64,000 nucleotides of DNA from Maratus speciosus (Eukaryota; Arthropoda; Arachnida; Araneae; Salticidae). The stretch is taken from assembly GCA_963932465.1 (NCBI GenBank), contig OZ010794.1:440263502-440327501 (forward strand), written 5' to 3'. Positions 1 through 10,809 of this stretch are shown here, one piece after another (within the stretch, counting starts at the first letter, position 1; each line of letters begins with the position of its first letter). Position numbers and translations under genes: made by a program. The notes beneath the pieces are model-generated. The model was not told the origin of the DNA, ran no database searches, and saw only the letters and a list, made by a program, of their open reading frames with translations.

Positions 1-1052
1 GAGTCAGGGTCAAGCTAATTACATCTAAAAACGGCTGAAGAAATTTTTACATTTTTTTTAATGTACGGCCGTTTCTGGTCATGAGAGGACGTTTGGGCTA
101 AGTCACATGTTCGAGAAAATTCAATTAGTGGGTCATTTTGGGTCACAATGGACTAGAGTCAAGCTAATTGAATCTAAAAACATGCTCAAAACATTTTGAC
201 CAAATTTTATATTATACCGTTTCTGGGCATGAGAAGAGAATTGGGCTAAGTCACATGTTCGAGAAAATTCGATTAGTGGGTCATTTTGGGTCACAATGGG
301 TCAGGGTCCAGCTAATTTTATCTAAAAACGGCTTAAACGATTTTGACTAAATTTTGTATTCTATCATTTTCGGGCTCCAGAAGACCATTGGGCTAGGTCG
401 CATGTTCAAGAAAATTTTATTAGTGGGTCATTTTCGCTCACAATGGGTCAGGGTCAAGCTAATTGTATTTAAAAACGGCTTCAAAACATTTTGAAAACAT
501 TTTGTATAATACCGTTTCCGAGCATGATAAGACCACTGGGCTGGGTCTCATGTTCAAGAAAATTCAATCAATGGGTCATTTTGGGTCCTAATGGATCAGG
601 ATCAAGCTAAAAAACGGCTCAAAAGATTTTGACAAAACTTTGTACTACACCGTTTCTGGACAATATAAAACCAGTGGGCTGGGTCGCATGCTCAAGAAAA
701 TTCTATTAGTGGGTCATTTTGGTGATAATGGGTCGGGGTCAAGCTAACGGCATCCATCTCAAAAATGTTCAAACAATTTTGACAATTTTTTTTTTGTTAA
801 ACCGTTTCACAGAACAAAAAGACCATTGAAATAGCTCACACGTTCGATAAATTTCGGTTAGTGGTTTTTTGAATCAACGTGGGTCAAGCTTATTTTATCT
901 AGAATATGACTAACGATTTTCACTAAATTTTGTATCCCATCGTTTTCAGGCTCGAGAAGACCATTGTATTAGGTCGCATGTTCGAAAAAATTCGATTAGT
1001 GCGTCATTTGGGTCACTATGTCTCAGGGTCAAGCTAATTGTATCTAAAACAG
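1..1052. repeat. Satellite-like tandem array, about 147-bp unit, seven diverged copies
   Basis: The landmark GGGTCATTTTGGGTCAC recurs near 129, 276, 424, 570, 709, 860 (degenerate) and 1000, giving spacings of about 139 to 151. Each unit runs through a GTCAAGCTAATT segment, an AAAACGGCT segment, a CCGTTTC(T/C)GG segment and a CATGTTCGAGAAAATTC segment. Copies differ by substitutions and small indels, so the array is old. It begins before the window edge. Open frames here are by-products of the repeat and look non-coding. Confidence 0.9.
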
Positions 1053-1397
1053 AAAGAATGATTTAGTGGGAATAATATATCGAGATAAACACAAAGCTAA
1101 TTTTGACCGAGCTTAGCTCGGTCATTCCTGCTAGTTTTCCATAACGAAATAAAAACTTCTTCTAAAATAAATAAAAGAATAATGTTTAAAAAACACAAAT
1201 TTAACATATATGTAATCGAACAATTAAAATTTTTACACCGGCAAATAAGAAAAAAAAAAACCCTTTCAAATGAAATTTGTTTGCAAATTTGATTTCGGTG
1301 TACTGATTGTCTATTGTTTTTAAAATAATTTTCAAGCACGAAGTATTTTTATCTCTATCGCGTGGTGCTCGATTACGAAAGATTAATCTGTTTGCCC
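1053..1397. other. AT-rich spacer, no gene seen
   Basis: Sequence after the satellite is A/T rich with short homopolymer runs. No motif, TIR or coding signal was recognised; the 80-residue minus-strand frame here is compositionally like random AT-rich DNA. Confidence 0.5.
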
Positions 1398-1600
1398 TTA
1401 ACCCCTTGAGGGGCGGTGGGATATATTATATCACACCTAAGTTTAATTAAAATTTGCACCAGAAACTTTTAACTAAATTTTACTTTTATAACTTTGAGGG
1501 AAAATAGTTGAATAATTGCTTTTCCTTATTTAGAAATAATTTTTTTCCAAATTTCCGGTGGGAATTCAGCATTACACTTGCTTGCCCCTCAAAGGGTTAA
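1398..1600. mobile_element. Short MITE with TTAA target duplication, copy 1
   Basis: TTAA at 1398-1401 and 1597-1600 bound a 203-bp unit. The left end reads CCCCTTGAGGGGC and the right end GCCCCTCAAAGGG, a near-perfect terminal inverted repeat. TTAA duplications are typical of piggyBac-type elements; no transposase is present, so it would be mobilised in trans. Diverged relatives lie at 10603-10809 and 24468-24685. Confidence 0.75.
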
Positions 1601-2245
1601 AACAATGTAAAGAGTTCAGCATTTTCTTACGGTTAATATTCCATTAAAAAAATTAAAACTTCCTCAATAAATAAAATAATATAAATATAACACAAATTTA
1701 ACATACATAAAATTAAACTTAAAGGACTGAAATGATGAGAATCAAAAAGGTTGCCGTAAGTAGCAAAATCTTGGATTAATGACTCTTAGTATGCGGCAAA
1801 TACGAAAATATCGCTTTTGTAAATTTCAGCTTTTTTGGTATTAGTGGGCAATCTAAAAAATATACTGCATGGAAGAAATTAAAGTTTCCAATAAAAAATA
1901 GTTTTCACCTATACACTGTAACCCGGTAAGTCCGGGTTCGATCCTCCAGTTTTTTGTTTTTTTTAAATACTAATTTTATATTAAAATATTTCAGCTAAAA
2001 TATTTTGAATATAATTATCAATTACATAAATTCAACTCCAATACACCAATGCAGTTTTTCCTGAGTTCCTACATAAGTCGTTATGCTTATGTTTATCTCA
2101 TTCACAATTTTAGCTATATTTTGAATGATCATTATCAAGAAGATGGTGTATATACTAAAAAAAGTATTCATCGTTTTTCGTTGCAAAAGAAAAGAAAAAA
2201 AAAGAGAGAAAGCAGAAAGAAAGAAAAATATTCATATAAGAACTA
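1601..2245. other. AT-rich spacer with a tRNA-like B-box fragment
   Basis: At 1936-1949 the sequence GGGTTCGATCCTCC resembles a tRNA T-arm (pol III B box), preceded by an ACCCGG/CCGGGT pairing at 1921-1940. No complete cloverleaf or clear A box was found, so it may be the tail of a tRNA-derived SINE or chance. The rest is featureless AT-rich DNA. Confidence 0.35.
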
Positions 2246-3006
2246 TTAAGGGGTTTCAAGACTCTTAAAATTGGAAAAAAAAGAAAAAAAAAGACCATTT
2301 TCAACATTTAATATCTTAAAATGTATTTGATTTTAAGACACAACTTTAACTGGAATAAAATATATAAGTATGTTCTTTCATTTCATGTATTTAAAAAATT
2401 ATAAGATGCAGAATTAACATTTACAGGGGTCTCCAAACTGTTAGACATTTTACGAGAAAAAAATTGGCATAACAGCTTACGCGCACGATTACAAAATAAG
2501 TGTTGCAACTAGAATGAAAATTTTGGTACCTACTTATACTTCAGATTGCAATAATTACCCTGAACCTAAAAAAATTGGTATTTAAAGCTTTTTTACAGTT
2601 TTAATACAAAGTTGTATTTAGCTAATGCAAAATTAAGAAAATTTCAACAGTATAATCACCTAAAAAAAAATATTGTTTTGAACAATAAAAAGGAAATTTT
2701 AGGTTCAGTTTATACAGGATAACATGAAATAACTGTTTTGAAAATTTCAAGAAAAAATATTCATAAGTTTTTGATATATCGTGCGCGTTATGCCAAAAAC
2801 GTCATTTGGAGAAAAATGGCTTCAAAGTTTCCGAAACGACGCTTCAGCTATTGAACGTGAATAAAAGTAAAAGCCATAACTTCAGTTCTAATAGGAATTT
2901 CAAGGAAACAATTATATCAAAATGTTCAGAAAATATAGGAGTTTAACATCTAAAAAAATTAAAATTTCGAAAATTTTAAAGCTTTAAGAGTCCTGAGACC
3001 CCTTAA
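2246..3006. mobile_element. Non-autonomous TTAA element (about 760 bp), copy 1
   Basis: TTAA at 2246-2249 and 3003-3006 flank a 761-bp element. The left terminus GGGGTTTCAAGACTCTTAA and the right terminus (reverse complement GGGGTCTCAGGACTCTTAA) form a terminal inverted repeat of at least 19 bp. A second copy at 5070-5826 is colinear along its whole length, which fixes both boundaries. No transposase frame is present. The TTAA duplication suggests piggyBac-like mobilisation. Confidence 0.85.
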
Positions 3007-3900
3007 CCAAAACTTTCCAACATGGTTGAAAAGCTTTTATGACTTCGGTTTGTCTGCTGTCTGTCTGGATGTCCGCGTTCTAACTTGCGCAAACGTACTC
3101 GGATTGCCAGGTAATGGATGCATTGTATATTAGTGCTCGCGATTATACGTATAATACGTATAAAACGTAATATACAGATTCGGAATTTTGGATAGGTGTA
3201 ATATGGTAAAAACGCCTCTCTACGTATACGTTTTATACGTATTATACGTATAATCGCGAGCACTAATGTAGATTATTGAGGTTTACTATGGTATTTTTTA
3301 TATTGAAAATGAAGTCTTAGCTTTTATAGTTCGTTTACAGAGACACTCCAAAGAATTCTGTTATATTATGGTCCTTGAGGGAAAAATAGCTTGCAATGTA
3401 TTCTAATGATGTTAGACTGCTTCAAATACATTGAAACTGATATACAGCGCTGAGTGAACTAGATGATGCTTACTGAAGAATTTGGCGTGCATAGCATTTA
3501 TCGTTCATTTACAGGAACTTTCAAAAGAATTCGGTTTTAATACTGTCAAGGGATAACTGCTGGAGGTGTGTTTTCAGTTATTGGAGGCGTTTTTAATTTT
3601 AACTATTTTTTTTTCCTATTACTTGGTGTTTATAAATTATATGGATCTTATACAGGTTTGCATAAAAGAATGCGAGTACATTTCCTTTTATTGACGGAAA
3701 TTGTTGAAGGAGAATTTTCAACAGTGTTATGCGTTTCCCAACTGAAGTAAAAATTATTTTATGTAGTATCTATACAAATCTGAAGATCATATACAGGGCT
3801 ATTTTCCGAATATTGATGGTAATTGCTGAAATTAGATCTTAAAATGTGTTATGCGATTTACAAATTGTTTATTATCTTCCAAATTATTAAACCGTGAAAT
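3007..3900. repeat. Diverged dispersed repeat (CTGTCTG / TTTACAGGGACA family), copy 1
   Basis: The segment from the GTCTGTCTG tract (about 3050) through TTTACAGAGACACTC (about 3335) matches, in opposite orientation, the copy at about 43470-43850: shared blocks include TACTCGGATT, GGTTTACTATGG and ATTGAAAATGAAGT. Related fragments lie at 54480-54840 and 20090-20170. Orientation and function are unknown. A small MITE (3129-3267) interrupts it. Confidence 0.65.
3129..3267. mobile_element. MITE with perfect 41-bp inverted repeats
   Basis: Positions 3129-3169 and 3227-3267 are perfect reverse complements over 41 bp, separated by 57 bp. Outer ends read ATTAGTGCTCGCG, inner parts are (TACG)/(TATA)-rich. 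GTA lies just outside each end (3126-3128, one base from the left arm; 3268-3270 on the right), a possible 3-bp duplication. The sister dispersed-repeat copy near 43730 lacks this block, supporting insertion. Perfect arms suggest a recent event or a gene-converted hairpin. Confidence 0.8.
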
Positions 3901-5069
3901 TTTGTTACACGATTTCCAATGTGTTGGAAATTTTCATAATCTATACTTAACGCATGTTTTTTCTTTCTTTTTTAAATGCTAACGAGTTAATAATATTAAA
4001 CAAAAATTCATACTTTCGGCCGATCTTTTCTCGTGTTAATGATCAATGTTCCCTTAAATATAAATTATAAACATATATTTTACTTCTTATTATATGAATA
4101 CGTTTTTTAAATTGCATATTAATAGCGTTTTATTCAACCTTAGACTTGAAATTTACTAACAAGAAAAGAAATTAATATAGTCAAAATATTTTTTTTTTGC
4201 CGATACGAAATTATCAACCTTACCTCAAAAAAAAAAAAAAAAAAAAAAAAGTTGAAAAAGAATTTAACTCTTAAAAAAATCATTTAAAGAAAATTAGGTT
4301 AATCAGTTTCATTAATTGAGTTAATCGATTTCATTTGTTTTAAATGACAGTGCACAAAAATTTCTCCCCTTGCATTATACTATAGAATATTATGTCAGAC
4401 TTAGAAAGATTATGGATCTTTTAATTGAAAACCATAAAATCTTAATTTCATGTGAACATTAATTGAAAAATTCAATAAAATGGTCACTATCTCGAATTAA
4501 AATATATCCAATTGTAAACTTCTACTAAATTAAAATAACGTTAAGTGTTGTTTGAATCAATATGCGATTTATTGGCGTAATAAATGAATTTAATTGCAAG
4601 AGAAAATGTCGTGAAAATATTACGTAAAGAGAAATTTGAGTATGAGAGAAAGAGAAAATATTTCAATATTAGAAAATTTAAAGATAAAGATAATATCATA
4701 ATATTAAATATGCGTTTTAAAATTTTGCCTAACTAGTCTTGATTTAAGAAACACATTTTTATGTATAACTAAGTAATTCAATAAATTACGAATTTAATTT
4801 AATTCATTTACAAAGAGGACTGGAAAATATAGGATTTAAGCATAGGAATGATTAAAATTTAAGATAAATTGATTAATAATAGTGTCTACATATATGTATA
4901 CATGAGAAAAAATTTCTATAAATATAACTTAATGTATAATATTATAAATAAGATAATAATACTCCGGAAAATATGTATATTGTTGTTTTATGGAATGAAT
5001 AGAGAAAAAGTAAATACTTGATAGGGATACTAACATAAACATTTATTACTTTAAAGTTTAAAGCTCTTT
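3901..5069. other. AT-rich spacer, poly-A tract, no gene seen
   Basis: Very A/T-rich sequence with a run of about 24 A at about 4227-4250. No TIR, conserved motif or coding signal was recognised. Confidence 0.5.
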
Positions 5070-5826
5070 TTAAGAGGTTTCAGGACTCTTAATATTGAAA
5101 AAAAAAGAAAAAAAAGAAAACCATTTTCAATATTTAATATCTTAAAATGTAAATGATTTTAAAACACAATATTTATTGGGATGAAAGATATAAGTATGTT
5201 TTTTTCATTTCATGTATTTAAAAAATTGCAAGATGCAGAATTAGTATTTACAGGGTGCTCCAAACTTTCAGACATATTTCAAACAGAAAATTGGTATAAA
5301 AGCTTACGCGCAGGATTACAAAAATAAATACTGCAAGTAGAAAGAAAATTTTGTTACCTACTTATACTTCAGATTGTAATAAATATACTGAACCTAAATA
5401 AATTTGTATTTAAAGCATTTTTATATTTTTAATACAAAGTTGTATTTAGCTAATACAAAATTTTTAAAATTTCAACAGTATAATCACTTTAAAAAATGTT
5501 TTTTTGAACAATAAAAAGAAAATTTTATGTTCAGTTTATACAGACTAACATAAACATATGTTTTGAAAATTTCATATAAAAATATTCAGAAGTTTTTGAG
5601 ATATCCTGCGAAAACCGTCATTTGGAGAAAAATGACTTCAAAGTTTCGGAAACGCCGCTTCAGCTATGGAGCGAGTATAATTCTAAAAGCCATCCATAAC
5701 TTCTATTCTAATGGAAATTTCAAGGAAACAATTATATCAAATTGTTCAGAAAAGATAGGAGTTTAACATCTAAAGAAATGAAAATTTCGAAAATTTGGAA
5801 CCTTTAAGAGTCCTGTGACCCCTTAA
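5070..5826. mobile_element. Non-autonomous TTAA element, copy 2
   Basis: TTAA at 5070-5073 and 5823-5826 flank a 757-bp element colinear with 2246-3006 and in the same orientation. Left end GAGGTTTCAGGACTCTTAA; right end reads, reverse complemented, GGGGTCACAGGACTCTTAA. Scattered substitutions distinguish the copies. The 67-residue plus-strand frame inside is not preserved in copy 1, so I treat it as non-coding. Confidence 0.85.
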
Positions 5827-5898
5827 TTAAATTAACTTAAATACCTTGTATAAAATCATTAACCAGTTATTTATGGAAAATCAAACTGTTGCTTCTCT

Positions 5899-6030
5899 AA
5901 ACTTTAAAACATACATATAATTAAAAATGTGTTACAAATACATAAAGATATTATTTAATTAATATATTAAATAATATCTTTATATATTTGTAACACCTTT
6001 TTAAGTAATTATCTGTATGTTTTAAAGTTT
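5899..6030. mobile_element. Foldback/MITE-like imperfect palindrome
   Basis: The left arm starts AACTTTAAAACATACA (5899) and the right arm ends TGTATGTTTTAAAGTTT (about 6014-6030). Arms of about 60 bp pair through GTTACAAATA / TATTTGTAAC and AAAGATATTATTTAAT with only a few mismatches and almost no loop. No flanking duplication was identified. Confidence 0.7.
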
Positions 6031-6369
6031 ATATTAATAACAAGGTGAAAATTCCTTCACGACACTAGTTTTTAAATACAGTGTTTTGACTCTACTGTTG
6101 TTTCTCTTTTGAAAAAAAAAAAAAAAATAAAGATAATGATTATTTTATTACCCTTAAAAATTTCATCTTATTAAATGATTATCTGCTGTGTAATAAAATA
6201 ATTTACACCCATGTAAGGTGGTAGTGGATTTACTTTCAGATATTTACTTATATTATCCTGGACAACGGCAGAACGAAATCCAGAGGTGAAGGAAATTTTC
6301 GAACAGAAGTGCTAAGGTACGCAGTCTTGGTCGCGTCTTAATAACTGAACGATCGACGTTAATTTGAAA

Positions 6370-7130
6370 TACCGTATATACTCGTGTATAAATCAATCCC
6401 CCAATTCTTAAGCAAAATTTTGAAAAAAATTGAATTTTCGTGTATAAGTCGAACCACATTTCTTGTGGTATGTTGAAAAATGATTTGTAATTAAGGATTT
6501 AAAAAAAAAATCATAAATTTTCGTTAAATTAGTAAACTTTTTTACGTTTCTAATCAAACTTTAAAAATAAAAAAATTCAACGTTTTAAAACTGTATAATT
6601 ATGTAAAACCGAAGAAGCTAAGACTATTTTGAAACCTATTTAAATCAATTCAATGTCACTTAAAACGAAAAAAATCTTTAAAAAATCTATTCAAACGTTA
6701 TTTACAAGGGTAAACAACTTCTCGGACTGCTAAAATATAGTACTTCTTTGCATTGTAGGGCTTTTGGGAGAGGTATCTAGAAGCATTGCCAAGTTGAACT
6801 CTTTTAAAAAGGGATTTAAAAAAGTTGAAAGGAATGCCCCTGTATTGAAGAGAATTCTGTCCCAAGAGAAAATGGATGCAGAACAATTACAGGGACATTA
6901 CTGTTGATCTTTTTTTGTCAATCACAGGGAAATGACCATTCTCCGCTTTTATGATTATGTGATTACTTAAAAGACTTGCCCATTCGCCGATTATCTGCGA
7001 TTATTTTTTTTTAAACTACCTCGTGTATAAGTCGACCCCCCTCCACCCCCACCCCCCTTCGTCATTTTCAACTCCCAAATTTTGTCTAAAATTCTTCGAC
7101 TTATACACGAGTATATACGAATATACGGTA
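6370..7130. mobile_element. Non-autonomous TIR transposon ending CCGTATATAC / GTATATACGG-like, TA-flanked
   Basis: The left end TACCGTATATACTCGTGTAT and the reverse complement of the right end, TACCGTATATTCGTATATAC followed by CTCGTGTATAAGTCG, form a terminal inverted repeat with a 9-base insertion in the right arm. CGTGTATAAGTCGA also recurs subterminally at 6438-6451 and 7022-7035. TA at each end may be the target duplication. No transposase frame was recognised. Confidence 0.7.
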
Positions 7131-7315
7131 AGCTAAATTCTGAAATTTTCTTAAAAAATCCCATTCAAGTTAATTATTAAACAATACAGATTGTAGTTTA
7201 CTAAATTGATTAGATTGTACTAAAAGACCGCGATATAAACCAATGCAGAAATGTAAAAAATAAAAATAATTAAAAATGCAAAAGTAAGCCGACTTTTTAA
7301 CGAACTTCAAAAGAC

Positions 7316-7362
<47 letters not shown>

Positions 7363-8164
7363 CCCATTCTTCTACAATTAAAATTGATCGAGTAATAGCT
7401 GCATAAAGTTGAAGCGTCTTTTTTGCTGCGAAATAAGGGTTATTCACAAATTTACTAGAAATATAAATAATCATCAGATTAAAAAAAAAAATAGTTGAGA
7501 AAGTTAATGATACAATATAAATTTGAAATCTACTTTCATTCTGACATATTAAAGCAAAATATATAACTTGTATAGAAAACGTCAGTGAAAAAATAACAGA
7601 ATTTTTTAAAAATGAAATGATAAAAAGCAACATTCTCAATTCTTTACAAAATGATACATATTTTAAAATGCTATTCGATTATCTAATCTAAAACTTAATT
7701 AATAAAAATTAAAGTTATCGTAAAACTTGCTCGAAATGACTTCCTCCGGCTTCCATTCAGAAATGTACACGCAAAATGAATTCTTTCTAACACTTTAAGT
7801 ATTATTCCTCGAAGCATGGCCCAATTCATCTATGTTGAGATGCATAAAATTGGAAATCATGCAATTCAAAATTTCATAACTCGACCAATTTTAAGGACGT
7901 TTTTTGTCTTAATTGTTAGTGCAATTACAAATTTTTACTAAATATCAGTTACACGACCGGGGGACCGTATAAAACAACACATTTCGTAACTTCTTAAGAA
8001 ATGTTTTTATTGATCTAAATAACTTTTAAAATAATTTTTTATCTCATTTCAAACATTTTTGTAATTGGAACTACTATATGTCTATAACTATCGGCTTGGG
8101 AATTAGCCAGTGGACAGCGTTGATAGTGGACACGCTGTATAATAAGAATAAATATTCTGATGTT
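7131..8164. other. AT-rich spacer with 43-bp poly-A tract
   Basis: Contains an uninterrupted A run at about 7317-7359, one of seven long A or T tracts in the window. The 65- and 110-residue minus-strand frames are driven by this tract (poly-Phe) and are not credible genes. Nothing else was recognised. Confidence 0.5.
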
Positions 8165-8292
8165 TGCTGCTTAGCGTTTCTTCGTTTCACACGTTTAATT
8201 TTTTTTTCTATATATACCTTGGCTTTAGCATTACGACTGTCCTGCTTGATATGAAATTACCTATCAAAGTCACTTTAGCGAAATAAATTTTA

Positions 8293-9311
8293 CTAGGGGG
8301 CTCAGCCCCCGGCTCGCTAACGCTTGCAAACACCCGTGAATTGCTACGCAATTCACATTGGGATAGGTACGCGATCTGAGCTCGCTTCGCTCACTCGCCA
8401 CTATTTGTGTCAACTCTAACCAGAATGACTGCTATCATAAATCATTATAATGTATTAAATTTACAAATATTTTTAATGTATAAAAAAGTAATGGAATACT
8501 TTGTTGAAAATGTAAATAAAAATGTATTAAAAAACCTTGAAAACAGAATTAATTTAAAACCTTAGTGAAACACAATAAAAAATAGTTTTAGTTGGGCCGC
8601 TATGCGATCCGAGCAAGCAACATATGAAATTTACAAATATTTTTAATGTATGCATGTATTATTATTAATGTAAGCCATGCAAAACTTTGTCGAAAATGTA
8701 AATAAAAATGCATTTAAGTGGTGCTGCCAATGGGTATAAAACATTTTAACATTATGAAATTTAATTCATAAAACAGTAATTGACAATTTTGTTGAAAATG
8801 TAAATAAAAATGCATTTAACAAAAATTTGGTCCTGTGACTTGTTGATCATCATTGAGAAAGCTAAGCGAACTGGAAATTGACGCCATTTAAATTTAAATG
8901 GCATGTTAGTGCCAGATGAGGTCTTTCGCCTTTCATTTTGCCTATAGTATTGAAAATCCCGGCTTAAATTCCTTTAAAACTATAATAAGAAGCTATAAAA
9001 GATGCTACATATCACGATAACGATCTGTAAACAAAACGTTTTCGCCGGTGTCTAAACACAATCTTGGATCAAAAAGCTTATTTGCTGAATTCCTCACGTC
9101 ACCGTAAAACGGACCAATAGCAATTGTCATTTATGCATCGCACAAAGGTTTGTGTTAAAAGAGAGATTCTGTCTGGATTTTGATTTGCTGAGTTGGTTGG
9201 GACATGTGACCATAACTTAACCACTGATAAACGTCGCTGCGGCTGTTGCCAAATAGCAAGCTACAAATACAGCCTTTTTTTCGCGCTACGTAAGAGAAAT
9301 ATATGTATAGA
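8293..9311 (-). mobile_element. Non-autonomous Helitron A, precise A|T insertion
   Basis: On the minus strand the element starts TCTATACATATATTTCTC and ends with the hairpin GGGGGCTGAGCCCCC followed immediately by TAG, giving the CTAG terminus. It is flanked by A at its 5' side and T at its 3' side, the Helitron rule. The sister repeat copy at 26994|26995 shows the uninterrupted site, so both ends are exact. Length is 1019 bp and no Rep/helicase is encoded. Inside (minus-strand 3' half) a segment with GAAAATGTAAATAAAAATG is repeated three times (about 8505, 8692, 8795), as is common in non-autonomous Helitrons. Confidence 0.9.
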
Positions 9312-9439
9312 TTGTATTATTAAACGGTAATTTAACAAAATTGATGTGACGTTTCATTTCTTCAGGAAATTTGATAAAGAAGATTCTTTGAAAATATCAA
9401 ATCAGTCACATGAAAATTGTAAAAGTGACCCTATCTAGT

Positions 9440-9546
9440 AATTTGGGATTATTATTATTAATATTATTATTAGTAGTAGTATCGTTGTTGTTGTTGTTAT
9501 TATTATCGTTGCTGTTGTTGTTGTTATTATTATTATTATTATTATT
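9440..9546. repeat. Compound (ATT)n/(GTT)n microsatellite
   Basis: ATT, AGT and GTT triplets run for about 100 bp. The same position in the sister copy (27128-27200) carries a shorter, differently ordered version, showing expansion after duplication. Confidence 0.85.
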
Positions 9547-9591
9547 TCGGGAAATGTCCTAAAAGTCTTACGCTATAACGCTTATAGAAAA

Positions 9592-10128
9592 ATAAATTGT
9601 GCATCTATAACAACGTAAATATCCACATTTTAGTTTGTAATGTCTGTTTTTAGAATTTTCCCGTTTACATACCTATTATCGGACATTATGTTATATTTTA
9701 AAAATAACTTTACTATCTGTAGTATATACAGGTCTATTTTATAAAATATATCATAGCTTGTTATATATAAAACTTTATAGACGTGACATTAAAAAATATA
9801 TAGCCATGAGTTTACATATAATTACATTACAATAATGTTTTCGCTCCTACTGGAGTATCCTCAGATGACTTACTGTAATGATTAGTAAGTCAACTGAGGA
9901 TGCTCTGGTAGGAGCGAAAACGTTATTGTAATGTATTATATATTATATGTAAACCCATGAATGTATTTTTTTTAATGTTACATCAATAAAGTTTTATATA
10001 TAACAAGCTATAATATATTTTTATAAAACAGACCTGTATTATATATAATACAGATAGTAAAGTTGTTTTTAAAATATAAAATAATGTCTGATAATTGGTA
10101 TGCAAACGGGAAAATTATAAATTGTGCA
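9592..10128. mobile_element. Inverted-repeat element with hammerhead-like cores, 12-bp target duplication
   Basis: ATAAATTGTGCA at 9592-9603 and 10117-10128 is a 12-bp direct repeat; the sister copy (about 27244) has this region once. Between them is a 513-bp insertion: a 50-nt tail (9604-9653) and then two arms of about 225 bp (9654-9878, 9890-10116) that are diverged reverse complements. Near the centre each arm carries, reading outward, CTGAGGA + stem (CTCC/GGAG or GCTC/GAGC) + CGAAAAC, matching the hammerhead ribozyme core CUGANGA...GAAA. Tail, variable-length duplication and hammerhead core are traits described for Penelope-like element terminal repeats. No reverse transcriptase is present. 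The assignment is an inference. Confidence 0.65.
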
Positions 10129-10310
10129 GTTCGAAGAAAAAGTGTGACATCTTAGCTGCCATGTGTCTCCCCATTTTTGACTTCCACTATTTCGGAATAG
10201 AAATATTCGCTTTATTTAATGGTAAAAATTTGCGATTAATTGAAAACAAAAATCGCTATTAGGAAATAGCCCTACTCAAAACTCTAGACCTTGAGAAATA
10301 TGCATAAAAG

Positions 10311-10602
10311 TTTGTATACACTATAAGAACTAGTCGGGAACATTTTCGAAAATCAGTAGCAACAAAAGAAACTTTGTATTAATGTTTCTTTCAATATCGA
10401 AAATCTATTGGTTTCTGAGTTTTCTTAAGATAAAGAACACTTTTCGGATTGTTTGTAACTCGGAAGAGATTATTGTATGTTTTCGTTCGTGGTATTATAT
10501 TTTCCTAGATTAAGAAATATTTGTATTTTTTACAGTGTATGCATTAGGGTTTGCCCGCGCATAAATTCTCGGATTGCAATATAGGGTGGTATTCTCTGCC
10601 TT
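10311..10602. other. Spacer, nothing recognised
   Basis: AT-rich sequence between the dispersed repeat and the next MITE; no TIR, motif or coding signal seen. Confidence 0.45.
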
Positions 10603-10809
10603 TTAACACCTTCGGGACGAGTGTCTTTTACAGGATTTTTAATCTTTTATCACCGGTTTTTCAAAACAGAAATTTTTGCCTAATTGAATCGGGAAAATTC
10701 TCGGTTTAAATAAGGCAAAATTTACAGTAAAAATTTACTGGTGAAATAATTACGGATTCTGAGGGCCTTACGCGGCTCGTATACCGGTCGCTCGTCCTCA
10801 AGGAGTTAA
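10603..10809. mobile_element. Short MITE with TTAA target duplication, copy 2
   Basis: TTAA at 10603-10606 and 10806-10809. Left end CACCTTCGGGACGAG and right end CTCGTCCTCAAGGAG are inverted repeats of the same kind as in 1398-1600. A GC-richer subterminal part (GCGGCTCGTATACCGGTCGC) precedes the right end. Confidence 0.75.

Larger units (their letters stand above)
8165..10310 (+). repeat. Dispersed repeat copy A, split by two later insertions
   Basis: Three blocks match, in order, the continuous copy at 26870-27430: about 8165-8292 (TTTCACACG, GCATTACGACTGTCCTGCTTG), 9312-9603 (TTGATGTGACGTTTCATTTC, ATTATTATT microsatellite) and 10117-10310 (CCACTATTTCGGAATAGAAA). The gaps are a Helitron (8293-9311) and an inverted-repeat element (9604-10116). 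Its own family was not recognised. Confidence 0.85.

Noticed and set aside
1921..1955. tRNA gene
   Set aside because: Only a T-arm-like B box is present; no acceptor stem, D-arm or anticodon arm could be folded.
7170..7639. Minus-strand open frames with a poly-Phe run
   Set aside because: They arise from a 43-bp A tract and AT-rich DNA; no domain or codon bias.
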